Origin: Agrococcus pavilionensis RW1
Lineage (GTDB): Bacteria > Actinomycetota > Actinomycetes > Actinomycetales > Microbacteriaceae
Length of the DNA: 64,000 nt
NCBI RefSeq assembly: GCF_000400485.1
Contig: NZ_ASHR01000004.1
Span: forward strand, 1 to 64,000
Direction of reading: 5' to 3'
Position numbers and translations under genes: made by a program. Below, in pieces: positions 42,435-51,685 of the stretch. Below the pieces are notes generated by a model, which saw nothing but the letters and a program-made list of their open reading frames with translations, was not told the origin of the DNA and ran no database searches. Position 1 is the stretch's first letter, and the number at the start of each line of letters is the position of its first letter.

Positions 42435-43483
42435 CCGACATGCGACTGCGACGGGCGACCGAGGCCGAGCTGCGCGACTGGGACGAGCTCGTGCTCTCGA
42501 ACCCCGACGGCGGCCAGTTCACCCAGACGCTCGCGTTCGCCGAGCTCAAGCGCTGGGACGGCTTCGAGACCCACCACCTCGTCTTCGACGCCGAGCGGCC
42601 CGTGTACGCGCTCGCGCTCGAGCGGAACGCCTGGATCGGCCGCTTCTGGTACTTCCCGTGCGCGCCCTTCCACCCCGACATGGCCGCGGTCGTGCGCGCC
42701 GTGCGCGCGTTCGTCGAGCGCGAGCACCCGCGGCTCATCTCGGTCAAGCTCGAGCCGAGGCTCCCGCGCGACGCGGCGTCGCTCTCGATGCTCGCGGATG
42801 CCGGACTCGCGCAGGCGGAGGACGTGCAGCTCCACACGCACACCGTGATCATCGACCTCGAGCGCACCGAGGAGGAGATCTTCGCGTCGTTCTCGAAGAC
42901 GGCGCGGAAGCTCATCCGCCGCGCGGAGCGCGACGGCTTCACGGTCGAGCGCGTCGAGGGCGACGAGGCGCTCTTCGAGCTCGCGTGGCAGCGCATGCAG
43001 ACGATCCGCGGCGGGCAGGGGCTCGAGGGCATGCGCGGCGAGGACTACTACAAGACGATCTGGCGCGCCTTCACGAAGCGCGGGCAAGCGGACTGGTGGC
43101 TCGGCCGCGACGGCGGCGACGGGCCGCAGACCGTGACGTTCACGATCCCGTTCGGCCGCATCGCGATCGACAAGGACGAGGGCTCGCGGCCCGATCGCCT
43201 GATCGAGGGCGGCGCGCACCTCGGCCGCTGGACGCGCGTCAAGCACTACCGCGAGCAGGGCTTCGCGGGGCTCGACATGATGGGCGCGCCGCCGACCTGG
43301 GCGAAGGACGACCCCGAGCACTGGATGGCGGGGCTCAGCCGCTTCAAGCAGCAGTTCGGCGAGGTCGTCGACTTCGCGCCGAGCCACGACCTCGTGCTGC
43401 GGCCGGGTGCGCAGCAGGTGTGGCGGAAGTACGTGCGGCCGGTCGAGTGGCGAGTGAAGAAGCGGTACACGGGTGTCTGGTGA
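42431..43483 (+). CDS. FemAB/FemX-type peptidoglycan aminoacyltransferase, copy 2
   Basis: 350 residues, start overlapping the stop of copy 1 (ATGA). LRDWDELVLSNPDGGQFTQT, RFWYFPCAPFHPDMAAVVRA, IFASFSKTARKLIRRAERDG and DMMGAPPTWAKDDPEHWMAG follow the pattern of copy 1. Divergence between copies in the substrate-facing loops suggests each adds a different residue or acts at a different step. Confidence 0.9.
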   Translation: MTDMRLRRATEAELRDWDELVLSNPDGGQFTQTLAFAELKRWDGFETHHLVFDAERPVYALALERNAWIGRFWYFPCAPFHPDMAAVVRAVRAFVEREHPRLISVKLEPRLPRDAASLSMLADAGLAQAEDVQLHTHTVIIDLERTEEEIFASFSKTARKLIRRAERDGFTVERVEGDEALFELAWQRMQTIRGGQGLEGMRGEDYYKTIWRAFTKRGQADWWLGRDGGDGPQTVTFTIPFGRIAIDKDEGSRPDRLIEGGAHLGRWTRVKHYREQGFAGLDMMGAPPTWAKDDPEHWMAGLSRFKQQFGEVVDFAPSHDLVLRPGAQQVWRKYVRPVEWRVKKRYTGVW

Positions 43484-43511
43484 GGCAGCGGGAGACGGGG
43501 GAGTGGTGAGC

Positions 43512-44579
43512 ATGCGGCGATCGGGCTTCGCGCTCCGCGATGCGACCGCGGCGGAGATCGCCGAGTGGGACGCGCTCGTCCTGACGAACCCCGACGGCGG
43601 GCAGTGGACGCAGTCGAGCGCCTACGCGACCGTCAAGCGCACCGAGCGCCTGCACCCGCGGCACCTCGTGCTCGAGGGGCCCGAGACGGTCTACGCGCTC
43701 GCGCTCGAGCACCGCTCGCTCGCCGGCAGGTTCTGGTACTTCGCGACGGGGCCCGGCGCCTCCTTCGAGCACTTCGGCGCGATCGCCGACGCCATCCGCG
43801 CAGCACGCGACGGCGCGGCGAAGGGCGTCTACGCCGTCAAGGTCGAGCCGTTCGAGGTCGACACCCCCGAGCGCCGCCGAGCGCTCGCGGCCGCCGGCTA
43901 CCGCGCGGCGAACCCCGTGCAGCAGAACACCTACACGGTGCTCGTCGACCTCACGCGGCCGGTCGACGAGATCTTCGCCGGCTTCAAGAAGAGCCTGCGC
44001 AACCACATCCGCTACGCCGAGCGCAACGGCTACCGGGTCGAGAAGGTCGAGCCGGGCGAGGAGACGTACCGCACGATGTACGCGCTCATGCAGACCGTCT
44101 CGGGCGGCAAGGGCGTCGAGGGCATGAAGCCCTACGAGTACTACCGCACCCTGTGGGGCGCCGCCGTCGCGCAGGGGAGCGGCCACTTCTGGTTCGGGTA
44201 CGACGGCGCGCACGACGGGCCCCAGGCATCCGCCTTCATGATCCGCTTCGGTCGCTACGCCCTCGCGAAGGACGGCGGCTCGGTGCCCGACCGCGCGATC
44301 CGCGGCGGCGCGCACCTCATCCGCTGGAGAGCGATGCAGTGGTTCAAGGAGCAGGGCGCGGAGGTCTACGACGCCTACGCGACCCCGCCGTCGTGGCAGG
44401 CGGACGACACCTCGCACCGCCTGCACGGACCGGGCGTCTTCAAGCGCGTCTTCGGACCGATCGTCGACCACCTGCCGACGCACGACCTCGTGCTCGACGC
44501 GCGCCGCTACCGCCTCTTCCTGCGCCTGCTGCTGCCGATCGAGCGCCGGGTGCGGCGCCGCCCGTGGGGCATCTGGTAG
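43512..44579 (+). CDS. FemAB/FemX-type peptidoglycan aminoacyltransferase, copy 3
   Basis: 355 residues from ATG 43512 with GGGGAG 8 bases upstream. IAEWDALVLTNPDGGQWTQS, IFAGFKKSLRNHIRYAERNG, GSGHFWFGYDGAHDGPQASA and VYDAYATPPSWQADDTSHRL correspond to copies 1 and 2. Completes the tandem set. Expression is probably as one mRNA with copies 1 and 2. Confidence 0.9.
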   Translation: MRRSGFALRDATAAEIAEWDALVLTNPDGGQWTQSSAYATVKRTERLHPRHLVLEGPETVYALALEHRSLAGRFWYFATGPGASFEHFGAIADAIRAARDGAAKGVYAVKVEPFEVDTPERRRALAAAGYRAANPVQQNTYTVLVDLTRPVDEIFAGFKKSLRNHIRYAERNGYRVEKVEPGEETYRTMYALMQTVSGGKGVEGMKPYEYYRTLWGAAVAQGSGHFWFGYDGAHDGPQASAFMIRFGRYALAKDGGSVPDRAIRGGAHLIRWRAMQWFKEQGAEVYDAYATPPSWQADDTSHRLHGPGVFKRVFGPIVDHLPTHDLVLDARRYRLFLRLLLPIERRVRRRPWGIW

Positions 44580-44594
44580 CGCGAGCGGCTCGGC

Positions 44595-45059
44595 TCAGCT
44601 GACCTCGCGGCCGCAGATGGCGTCGAGGCTCGTGCCGAGCAGCTCGGCCGAGCGGCGGTACTTCCGCAGCATCTTCTCGCGCGTCGCGGCGTCGGGCATC
44701 GCGTCGAGCCGCCACTGCTGCGCGTTGTCGCGGAGGTCGGCGCGCTTGACCTCGAGCGCGAGCTCGTCCTCGAGGATGCGCGCCATCCACTCGCGCATCG
44801 GCTCGTCGTCGCGCCGCGTCATCGCGTCGATCGCGCGCATGATGTGGGGCGGGAACCGCTCCCCGACGAGCTCCTGCACGGTGATCGACCCCCACTCGAG
44901 CACGTCGTGGAGGATCGCGACCGTGCGCGCCTCGTCGCCCTCGACGTCGAGCATCACGCGCATCGCGTGGGCGACGTAGGGCTCGCCCTGACGGTCGGTG
45001 CGACCGTCGTAGGCGCGCGCGGCGACCGAGATCGCGTGCAGCAGGTCACCGTCCACCAT
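44595..45059 (-). CDS. HD-domain protein (small RelA/SpoT-hydrolase-like)
   Basis: 154 residues. HD motif: EPYVAHAMRVMLDVEG, AILHDVLEWGSITVQELVG (His-Asp pair) and KRADLRDNAQQWRLDAMPDA (final Asp). Resembles single-domain alarmone hydrolases and related HD phosphohydrolases. No synthetase domain is present. Convergent with the FemAB run, divergent from the next gene. Confidence 0.82.
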   Translation of the reverse strand: MVDGDLLHAISVAARAYDGRTDRQGEPYVAHAMRVMLDVEGDEARTVAILHDVLEWGSITVQELVGERFPPHIMRAIDAMTRRDDEPMREWMARILEDELALEVKRADLRDNAQQWRLDAMPDAATREKMLRKYRRSAELLGTSLDAICGREVS

Positions 45060-45093
45060 GCCTCCGAGGGTATCCGGCGGCTATCCTGATCGC

Positions 45094-45609
45094 ATGTCAC
45101 GCGTCGCCGACCCCGCAGAGCTCGCTCGCCTGCTGCGAGGCACGTGGGCGATCCGCGCGACGACCTTCCCGTACTGGACGCACGCGCAGCGCAAGAACCC
45201 GCGGGTGACGTTCGAGCTCGTGCAGAGCTCGCCGCTCCAGCTGCGCGAGGTCTACGAGTACCACCGGCCCGACAAGGGCGACCGCGAGGTGATCGCCGAG
45301 GCGCTCTGGGCCGGCCGGCACTTCTCGTGGCGCATGCTCGGCCGCTCCCGGCTGCTCTCGAGCGCCTACGTCGTCTCGGACACGCCCGCGACGCCCGACA
45401 TCGTCGCGATCCACTACGGCAAGTCGTCGCTGCTCGGGCAGAGCGCGGTCTCGATCCTCGCGCGCGCCCACCTCGACCCTGACGCGGTGCGCCGCGCGGT
45501 CGCGATCGACACGCACTCGTTCGAGCTCACCGCCGAGGAGTTCTGGCGCCTCCAGTGGTTGACGCCCTACGCGCCCTCGGCGCCCGCCTCGAGCGACTCC
45601 CGCGCCTGA
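45094..45609 (+). CDS. conserved-looking hypothetical protein
   Basis: 171 residues from ATG 45094; TATCCT ends 6 bases upstream (leaderless). Composition suggests a beta-rich domain: WAIRATTFPYWTHAQRKNPR, VTFELVQSSPLQLREVYEYH, FSWRMLGRSRLLSSAYVVSD, HYGKSSLLGQSAVSILA. A lipocalin- or START-like barrel is possible, but I do not recognise the family. Its 3' end overlaps the convergent FUSC gene by 43 bases. Confidence 0.65.
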   Translation: MSRVADPAELARLLRGTWAIRATTFPYWTHAQRKNPRVTFELVQSSPLQLREVYEYHRPDKGDREVIAEALWAGRHFSWRMLGRSRLLSSAYVVSDTPATPDIVAIHYGKSSLLGQSAVSILARAHLDPDAVRRAVAIDTHSFELTAEEFWRLQWLTPYAPSAPASSDSRA

Positions 45610-46619
45610 CGCACGTCCTCGAGCAGCGCGCCGATCAGCACCCAGTGGCGCGGGTGCGGCCGGGGCACGGCGATGGGTGCGGTGAAGCCCGGCCCCTCGA
45701 TCGCGGGCAGGGTCGTCGTGCGCCCGTCCTCGAGCGCCTGCCGGTCGACGAGCACGCGCACCTCGCGGGCGATGCGGCGGGACTCGCGGGCGATGCGGCG
45801 CACGCTCGCGTCGTCGACGAGGGATGCGTCGAAGCGGTCGACGATCGTGCGCGACATCCCGATCGCGCGGTTGACGAGCACCGTGAGGGTCAGCAGCAGC
45901 CGCTCGTCGCGCTCGATGCGGTCGCTGAGCCGCCTCGCCCGGGGGTTCAGGCGCGTCGACTCCTCGAGCGCGTCCATGGCCGCGCGCGTGCGCTTGATGC
46001 CGGCGCGCAGCTCGCGCGCCTCGGCGAGCAGCGCCTCGCCGCGATCGGCGTCAGCCGCGGTGAGGGCGCCGGCGATCCGCTCGAAGGCGTCCGCGACGCT
46101 GTGGGCGAGCTCCCGCATGGAGCGCTCCGCCGGCTCGTGGTGCACGGGCGCGACGACGACGAGGTTGATGACGAGCGCGACGACGGCGCCGATGATCGTC
46201 TCGACGACGCGCTCGAAGCCGAAGAGCGGCCCGGTGCCGGCGCCGAGCGCGAGCAGCACCATGGCGCTGATCGGCAGCTGGTTCGCGGCCATCGGCGCGA
46301 GCCGCAGGAGGCGCGCGAGCACGACCCCGATGAGCGTGACCGAGAGCACGACGAGGCCCGTGGTCGGGAGCACGAGCGTCGCGAGCCACGCGAGCAGCAC
46401 GCCGCCGATGACGCCGACCGAGCGCCCGATGCCCTTGCCGAGCGACTGGTTGACGCTCGGCGCGACGACGAGCAGCGCGGCGATCGCGGCGAAGATCGGC
46501 AGCTCCATGCCGAGCAGCAGCCGGCTGGCAGCCCAGGCGATGATGATCGCGACGGCGACCTTGAGCACCTGCAGCCACGAGTCCTGCTCGCCGGTCGTGA
46601 ACCGCTCGAGCCACCGCAT
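45567..46619 (-). CDS. FUSC-family (aromatic acid exporter-like) membrane protein
   Basis: 350 residues. Six N-terminal helices with the FUSC-type sequence WLQVLKVAVAIIIAWAASRL, IAALLVVAPSVNQSLGKGIG and RSVGVIGGVLLAWLATLVLP, then a long helical cytoplasmic domain from about residue 165 (HHEPAERSMRELAHSVADAF and onward). Likely an efflux component or membrane-domain protein. No partner gene adjacent. Confidence 0.85.
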   Translation of the reverse strand: MRWLERFTTGEQDSWLQVLKVAVAIIIAWAASRLLLGMELPIFAAIAALLVVAPSVNQSLGKGIGRSVGVIGGVLLAWLATLVLPTTGLVVLSVTLIGVVLARLLRLAPMAANQLPISAMVLLALGAGTGPLFGFERVVETIIGAVVALVINLVVVAPVHHEPAERSMRELAHSVADAFERIAGALTAADADRGEALLAEARELRAGIKRTRAAMDALEESTRLNPRARRLSDRIERDERLLLTLTVLVNRAIGMSRTIVDRFDASLVDDASVRRIARESRRIAREVRVLVDRQALEDGRTTTLPAIEGPGFTAPIAVPRPHPRHWVLIGALLEDVRQARESLEAGAEGA

Positions 46620-46669
46620 GGCTCCACGATACGCATCTCTCGGCGCACGCCAGGCCGTCGGGGTGTTGG

Positions 46670-47860
46670 ATGGGGCTCATGCTCGACAACCCCGCCGGAG
46701 TGCTCTCGAGGCTCGTCGCCGAGAGCGGCAGGGAGCTCGTCGACTTCCAGCAGAAGGACGTCGAGCCGGTCAGCGAGGGCTTCGTCGTCGGCTACGCGTG
46801 CGGCGTCCGCACGCGCGAGGATGCGATCGAGCGGCTGACGATCTACGTCAACACCTCGCCGAGCGCGCCCGTCGACGAGCACACCGTCGAGCTGCTCGAC
46901 GCCGCGGGCCGCCGGCTCACCGCGTGGGTCTACCCGCAGGATCCCTCGCTGCCCTCGCTGCCCGCCGTCTCGTATCCCGAGGCCGCGGGCGTCGTGCTCG
47001 CGAAGTTCGGCATCGCGGCGGAGGGCGCGACGCTGCGGATGGAGGCGTACCGGCCCGGCAAGCGCGCGGTGCTGCAGGTCGCGACCGCGACCGAGCGCTG
47101 GTTCGCGAAGGTCGTGCACCCTTCGCTCGCCGCCACGATCCACGACCTGCACGAGCGCTTCCGCGCCGCGGGCGTGCCCGTGCCCCGATCGATCGGCTTC
47201 TCCGACGCCGGGCTCGTGCTGCTCGGCGAGCTGCCCGGGGTGCCGGCGATCGACGTGTTCGAGCGCATCGATCGCGCCCGCTTCGCCCGCGGCCTCGACG
47301 AGCTCACGCAGCACATCGCGCGGGTGCCGGTGACGGTCGGCGCGCGCGAGTCGCTCGCGCGGCGCGTCGACTGGTACGCCGAGCGCATGGAGGAGACGGC
47401 GCCGGTGTTCGCGCGCCAGACCTCCCGGCTCGCCGCGATCGTCGCCGAGCGCTACGCCGCCACGAGCGTCCCCCGTCCCGTCACGATCCACGGCGACCTG
47501 CACCTCGGTCAGATCTTCGTGGCCGAGGACGACCCGTCGCGCATCACGGGCATCCTCGACATCGACACGGCGGGCCTCGGCGACCCCGCGGACGACCGCG
47601 GCGCGCTCTTCGGGCACGTCGTCGTGTCGTCGGTCGAGCGGGAGTCCGGCACGCCCGCGGTGGCCGCGCTCGCCGCCTTCGCCGACGAGCTGCAGGCGGG
47701 CTGGCACGGCGACGAGCGCGTGACGGCGATCGCCGCGACGCACCTGCTCGGGCACGCGCTCGCCAACGCGGGGCGCGGCGACGACCGCGGCGCGGCCGCG
47801 GCGCAGCGGCTGCTCGAGCGCGCCGCGTCCGTGCTCGGCGCGGCGCCCGCCTCCCTCTAG
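46670..47860 (+). CDS. aminoglycoside-phosphotransferase-fold kinase
   Basis: 396 residues from ATG 46670; ATG 46679 is an alternative. APH fold: VTIHGDLHLGQIFV (catalytic Asp), RITGILDIDTAGLGDPADDR (metal-binding Asp), and an N-terminal lobe containing RWFAKVVHPSL (Lys). Typical APH-family proteins phosphorylate small molecules such as sugars or amino compounds; nothing indicates the substrate. Overlaps the convergent monooxygenase gene by four bases (CTAG). Confidence 0.82.
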   Translation: MGLMLDNPAGVLSRLVAESGRELVDFQQKDVEPVSEGFVVGYACGVRTREDAIERLTIYVNTSPSAPVDEHTVELLDAAGRRLTAWVYPQDPSLPSLPAVSYPEAAGVVLAKFGIAAEGATLRMEAYRPGKRAVLQVATATERWFAKVVHPSLAATIHDLHERFRAAGVPVPRSIGFSDAGLVLLGELPGVPAIDVFERIDRARFARGLDELTQHIARVPVTVGARESLARRVDWYAERMEETAPVFARQTSRLAAIVAERYAATSVPRPVTIHGDLHLGQIFVAEDDPSRITGILDIDTAGLGDPADDRGALFGHVVVSSVERESGTPAVAALAAFADELQAGWHGDERVTAIAATHLLGHALANAGRGDDRGAAAAQRLLERAASVLGAAPASL

Positions 47861-48894
47861 CCGCCGAGCAGCGCGCGCACGCGAGGCACGACCTCGGTGC
47901 CGAGCAGCTCGATCGAGCGGAGGTTGTCCTCGTGCGACGTGCCGGAGTCGTACTTGAGGTCGAAGCGCTCGACGCCGAGCGTCTCGACCGCCCAGACGAT
48001 CTTCTGCGCGACCGTCTCGGGGCTCCCGACGAAGATCGCCCCGTGCTCGGCCGCGCTCGCGTCGAACTCGCGCTCGGTGGCATCGCCCCAGCCGCGCTCG
48101 CGCCCGATGCGGTTGCGGTAGACCATCCACTGGGGCATGAGGATGCGCTTCGCCTCCGCGTCCGTCTCGGCGATGAGCCCGGGAGAGTGCATGCCCACGC
48201 GACCGCCCGAGTGCCCGAACTGCTCCATCGCGCGGCGGTACAGCCCCGAGAACGGCGCGAACTGCGCGGGGCTGCCGCCGATGATCGCGAGCATCATGTC
48301 GAAGCCGTGGCGCGCGGTGCGGATGACCGAGTCGGGGGTGCCGCCGACCCCGACCCAGACGGGGATGCGCCCGCCGTGCTCGGCCGCGTGCGAGCGCGGG
48401 TGCACGCGCTGGTCGGTGAGCGAGGAGCGCAGCCGGCCCGACCACGTGACGGGCTCCTCCTTCACGAGCTCCGCGAGCAGCTCGAGCCGCTCGTCGAAGA
48501 GCGCCTCGTAGTCCTCGAGCCGGTACCCGAACAGCGGGAACGACTCCACGAACGAGCCCCGGCCGACGATCATCTCGGCGCGGCCGCTCGAGATGCCGTC
48601 GAGGGTCGAGAACTGCTCGAACACGCGCACGGGATCGTTGGAGGAGAGCACCGTGACCGCGGTGCCGAGGCGGATGCGCTCGGTCACGCTCGAGAGCGCG
48701 CCCAGCACGATCTCGGGCGCGCTCGCCGCGAAGTCGGCGCGGTGGTGCTCGCCGACGCCGAAGAACGACAGGCCCGCGCGATCGGCGGCGATGCCCTCCG
48801 CGACGACGTCGCGGAGGACGCGGGAATGGGGGAGCGGCACACCGCCCTCCTCCGGGACGGCGGCGAACGTGTGGACTCCGAACTCGAGGGGCAT
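47857..48894 (-). CDS. luciferase-like FMN monooxygenase
   Basis: 345 residues from ATG 48894 (MPLEFGVHTF). LLM motifs: GLSFFGVGEHHRADFAASAP, RIRLGTAVTVLSSNDPVRVF, SSGRAEMIVGRGSFVESFPL, VWVGVGGTPDSVIRTARHGF. A 17-bp hairpin at 48905-48944 lies just 11 bases upstream of the start codon, so it must be transcribed by terminator read-through from the qcr operon or from a promoter inside that hairpin region; otherwise the true start is downstream. Confidence 0.88.
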   Translation of the reverse strand: MPLEFGVHTFAAVPEEGGVPLPHSRVLRDVVAEGIAADRAGLSFFGVGEHHRADFAASAPEIVLGALSSVTERIRLGTAVTVLSSNDPVRVFEQFSTLDGISSGRAEMIVGRGSFVESFPLFGYRLEDYEALFDERLELLAELVKEEPVTWSGRLRSSLTDQRVHPRSHAAEHGGRIPVWVGVGGTPDSVIRTARHGFDMMLAIIGGSPAQFAPFSGLYRRAMEQFGHSGGRVGMHSPGLIAETDAEAKRILMPQWMVYRNRIGRERGWGDATEREFDASAAEHGAIFVGSPETVAQKIVWAVETLGVERFDLKYDSGTSHEDNLRSIELLGTEVVPRVRALLGG

Positions 48895-48904
48895 GCCCTG
48901 GACA

Positions 48905-48944
48905 ACGACGGAGGGCCCGGGAATCATCCCGGGCCCTCCGTCGT
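48905..48944. terminator. 17-bp hairpin terminator of the qcr operon
   Basis: ACGACGGAGGGCCCGGG and CCCGGGCCCTCCGTCGT pair perfectly over 17 bp with an AATCAT loop. On the minus strand it lies 13 bases after the qcrB stop and 11 bases before the flavin monooxygenase start. Confidence 0.85.
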
Positions 48945-48956
48945 GATCGCGTCGAC

Positions 48957-50549
48957 CTAGTGGTCGTCGTGCTGCTTCGCGACCTCGAGCTCGCGCGGCG
49001 TCACGGGGCTCACGCGGTCCTCGAAGAACCAGCGCGTGAGCGCTGCCCGGAGGTGCGTTGCCGGCGTGATCTTGCCCTTCGCGTTCGGGCGCACCATGAC
49101 CGGCGCGTACGACTCGTAGGCCTTGAGCTTCCACGCCTCGTACTCGTCGAGGGGCTGGTGCACCTCGACGAACTCGCCGCCGGGCCGGCGCACGATGCGG
49201 CCGCTCTCGTAGCCGTGCAGCAGGATCTCGCGATCCTTCTTCTGCAGGCCGATCGCGATGCGCTTCGTGAGCCAGTACACGATGACCGTGCCGACGATGA
49301 GCATCGCCTGCAGCGCGTAGGTGACGTGGAACACGTTGAGGCGGAAGTGCGTCGCGATGAGGTCGGACGAGGCCGCGGCCCACATGATCGCGTAGAACCA
49401 GACGCCGGCGGCGCCGATCGCCGTGCGCGTCGGGTTGTTGCGGGGACGCTCGGCGATGTGGTGCTCGCGCTTGTCGCCCGTGATCCACTGCTCGATGAAC
49501 GGGTAGACCATCGCGAGCACGATGAACAGGCCCAGCACCGCGATCGGGATGAGGATGTTCCACGACACCGTCCAGCCGAGGATCTCCGACTCCCAGCCCG
49601 GCATGAGGCGCAGGGCGCCGTCGGCGAAGCCGATGTACCAGTCGGGCTGCGTGCCTGCCGAGACGGGTGACGGGTCGTACGGCCCGTACTCCCACAGCGG
49701 CAGGATCGTGAAGGTCGAGGCGATCGCGACGAGCGCGCCGAACACGATGAAGAAGAACGACCCGGCCTTCGCCGCGAACAGCGGCATGATCGGCGCGCCC
49801 ACGACGTTGTCGTTGGTCTTGCCGGGGCCGGCGAACTGCGTGTGCTTGTTGATGACCATCAGGACGAGGTGGATGCCGATGAAGGCGATCACGAGCGCCG
49901 GCAGCAGCATGATGTGCAGCACGAAGAGCCTCGGCACGATGTCGTCGCCCGGGAACACCCCTCCGAAGAGCAGGTACGAGATCCAGGTGCCGACGATCGG
50001 GATGCCCTTGACCATGCCGTTGATGATCGCGAGGCCGTTGCCCGAGAGCAGGTCGTCGGGGAGCGAGTAGCCGGTGAAGCCCTCGGCGAGCGCGAGGATG
50101 AACAGGATGAAGCCGACGACCCAGTTGATCTCGCGGGGCTTGCGGAACGCGCCGGTGAAGAACACGCGGAGCATGTGCAGGCCGATCGCGGCGATGAACA
50201 GCAGCGCCGACCAGTGGTGCAGCTGGCGCATGAGCAGGCCGCCGCGGATGTCGAACGAGATGTCGAGCGCCGAGGCGTAGGCCGCCGACATCGCGAGGCC
50301 CTTGAGCGGCGCGTAGGAGCCGTCGTAGAACACCTCGGTCATCGAGGGCTCGAAGAAGAACGTCAGGAAGGTGCCCGAGAGCAGGATCGCGACGAACGAG
50401 TACAGGATGATCTCGCCGAGCATGAACGACCAGTGGTCGGGGAAGACCTTCCGGCCGAGCGTCGCGACGAGGGTCGACATGCTCGTGCGCTCGTCGAGGT
50501 AGTTCGACGCCTTCGCGGTCAGGCTGGGGCGCGCGGTGGTCGCGGTCAT
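48957..50549 (-). CDS. qcrB: cytochrome bc1 complex cytochrome b subunit
   Basis: 530 residues. Heme-binding helices with RQLHHWSALLFIAAIGLHML and FVLHIMLLPALVIAFIGIHL (His pairs), the quinol-site helix region KPREINWVVGFILFILALAE, and an actinobacterial C-terminal extension of about 120 residues ending QHDDH. Eight or nine helices. Passes electrons from menaquinol to the Rieske protein in the bc1-aa3 supercomplex. Starts four bases inside the end of qcrA (ATGA overlap). Confidence 0.95.
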   Translation of the reverse strand: MTATTARPSLTAKASNYLDERTSMSTLVATLGRKVFPDHWSFMLGEIILYSFVAILLSGTFLTFFFEPSMTEVFYDGSYAPLKGLAMSAAYASALDISFDIRGGLLMRQLHHWSALLFIAAIGLHMLRVFFTGAFRKPREINWVVGFILFILALAEGFTGYSLPDDLLSGNGLAIINGMVKGIPIVGTWISYLLFGGVFPGDDIVPRLFVLHIMLLPALVIAFIGIHLVLMVINKHTQFAGPGKTNDNVVGAPIMPLFAAKAGSFFFIVFGALVAIASTFTILPLWEYGPYDPSPVSAGTQPDWYIGFADGALRLMPGWESEILGWTVSWNILIPIAVLGLFIVLAMVYPFIEQWITGDKREHHIAERPRNNPTRTAIGAAGVWFYAIMWAAASSDLIATHFRLNVFHVTYALQAMLIVGTVIVYWLTKRIAIGLQKKDREILLHGYESGRIVRRPGGEFVEVHQPLDEYEAWKLKAYESYAPVMVRPNAKGKITPATHLRAALTRWFFEDRVSPVTPRELEVAKQHDDH

Positions 50550-51658
50550 GCGCGGGTCTCCGTCTCAGCGGCCGACACCGGCACGTGGTCGGGGTCGATG
50601 TGGTTCAGTCGCTCCCAGAACGACGGGCCGATGGGCTCGGTGAAGTCGCGCTGGGCGATGAGGTAGCCCTCGGCGTCGACCGTGATCGGCAGCTGCGGGA
50701 GCGGCCGCTTCGCGGGCCCGAAGACGACCTTCGCGTGCTCGGTGACGTCGAACGTCGACTGGTGGCACGGGCACAGGAGGTGGTGCGTCTGCTGCTCGTA
50801 GAGCGCCACGGGGCAGCCGACGTGCGTGCAGATCTTGGAGTAGGCGACGATGCCGTCGTACGACCAGCCCTCACGCCCGGGGGCCTCCTTGAGGCGGTCG
50901 ACGGGGAGCCGCATGAGCAGCACCGCCGCGAGCGCCTTCTGGTCGAGATAGCCCTCGTCGTGGCCGAGGTCCTTGAGCGACTCCGGGATGACGTGGAACG
51001 CTGAGCCGATCGTGACGTCGTCCGCTCGGATCGGGGTGCCGGTCGGGTCGAGCGCGAGGCGCTCGCCCTCTGTCCACATCGTGTGCGCGATCGAGTCCAC
51101 GGCGTCCGCAGCGGGGGCGAGATCGCGGAACAGCACGATCGCGGGCAGCGGCATGATCGCGACAGCGCCGATGAGCGTGTTGCGGATGAGCGTGCGGCGC
51201 GAGAAGCCCGACTCCTGGTCGCCGAGCTCGAAGATCTCGACGGCGCGGGCGCGGCTCTTCTCAGAGCCACGCGAGAGGTGGCGCTCCTCGACGACCTCGT
51301 GGCTGCTCATGAGCTGGCGCGCCCAGTGCATGCCGCCGATGCCGACCCCGAGGAGCGCGAGCGCGATCGCGAGGCCGAGGAAGAGGTTGTTCGCGCGGAC
51401 GCTCCCCATGTTGCCCGGCTCGATGGGCACCGCGATGTACGCGACGATCGCGAGCACCGACCCGAGCATCGAGAGCAGGAACCACGCGACGACCTGCCGC
51501 TCGGCGCGGCGCTCCTTCGCGGGGTGGAGGTCGGTCTGGCGCGGACGATGCGGCGGCAGCCCGGGATTCGAGAACCCGTCCGACTGCTCGATCGCCGCGC
51601 CCCGGTCGTAGGCGACGATGCTCTGCTCGCTGGGAGCCGACTGGTCTTCAGCCGACAT
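50546..51658 (-). CDS. qcrA: cytochrome bc1 complex Rieske iron-sulfur subunit
   Basis: 370 residues from ATG 51658, preferred over ATG 51682 because GAGG lies 6 bases upstream. Three N-terminal transmembrane helices (QVVAWFLLSMLGSVLAIVAY, NNLFLGLAIALALLGVGIGG, LIRNTLIGAVAIMPLPAIVL), as in other actinobacteria. Cluster ligands in KICTHVGCPVALY and LLCPCHQSTFDV. Receives electrons from menaquinol and passes them to QcrC. Confidence 0.95.
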   Translation of the reverse strand: MSAEDQSAPSEQSIVAYDRGAAIEQSDGFSNPGLPPHRPRQTDLHPAKERRAERQVVAWFLLSMLGSVLAIVAYIAVPIEPGNMGSVRANNLFLGLAIALALLGVGIGGMHWARQLMSSHEVVEERHLSRGSEKSRARAVEIFELGDQESGFSRRTLIRNTLIGAVAIMPLPAIVLFRDLAPAADAVDSIAHTMWTEGERLALDPTGTPIRADDVTIGSAFHVIPESLKDLGHDEGYLDQKALAAVLLMRLPVDRLKEAPGREGWSYDGIVAYSKICTHVGCPVALYEQQTHHLLCPCHQSTFDVTEHAKVVFGPAKRPLPQLPITVDAEGYLIAQRDFTEPIGPSFWERLNHIDPDHVPVSAAETETRA

Positions 51659-51685
51659 GCTCTTCCTCTCGTTGTCGTCCATGGA

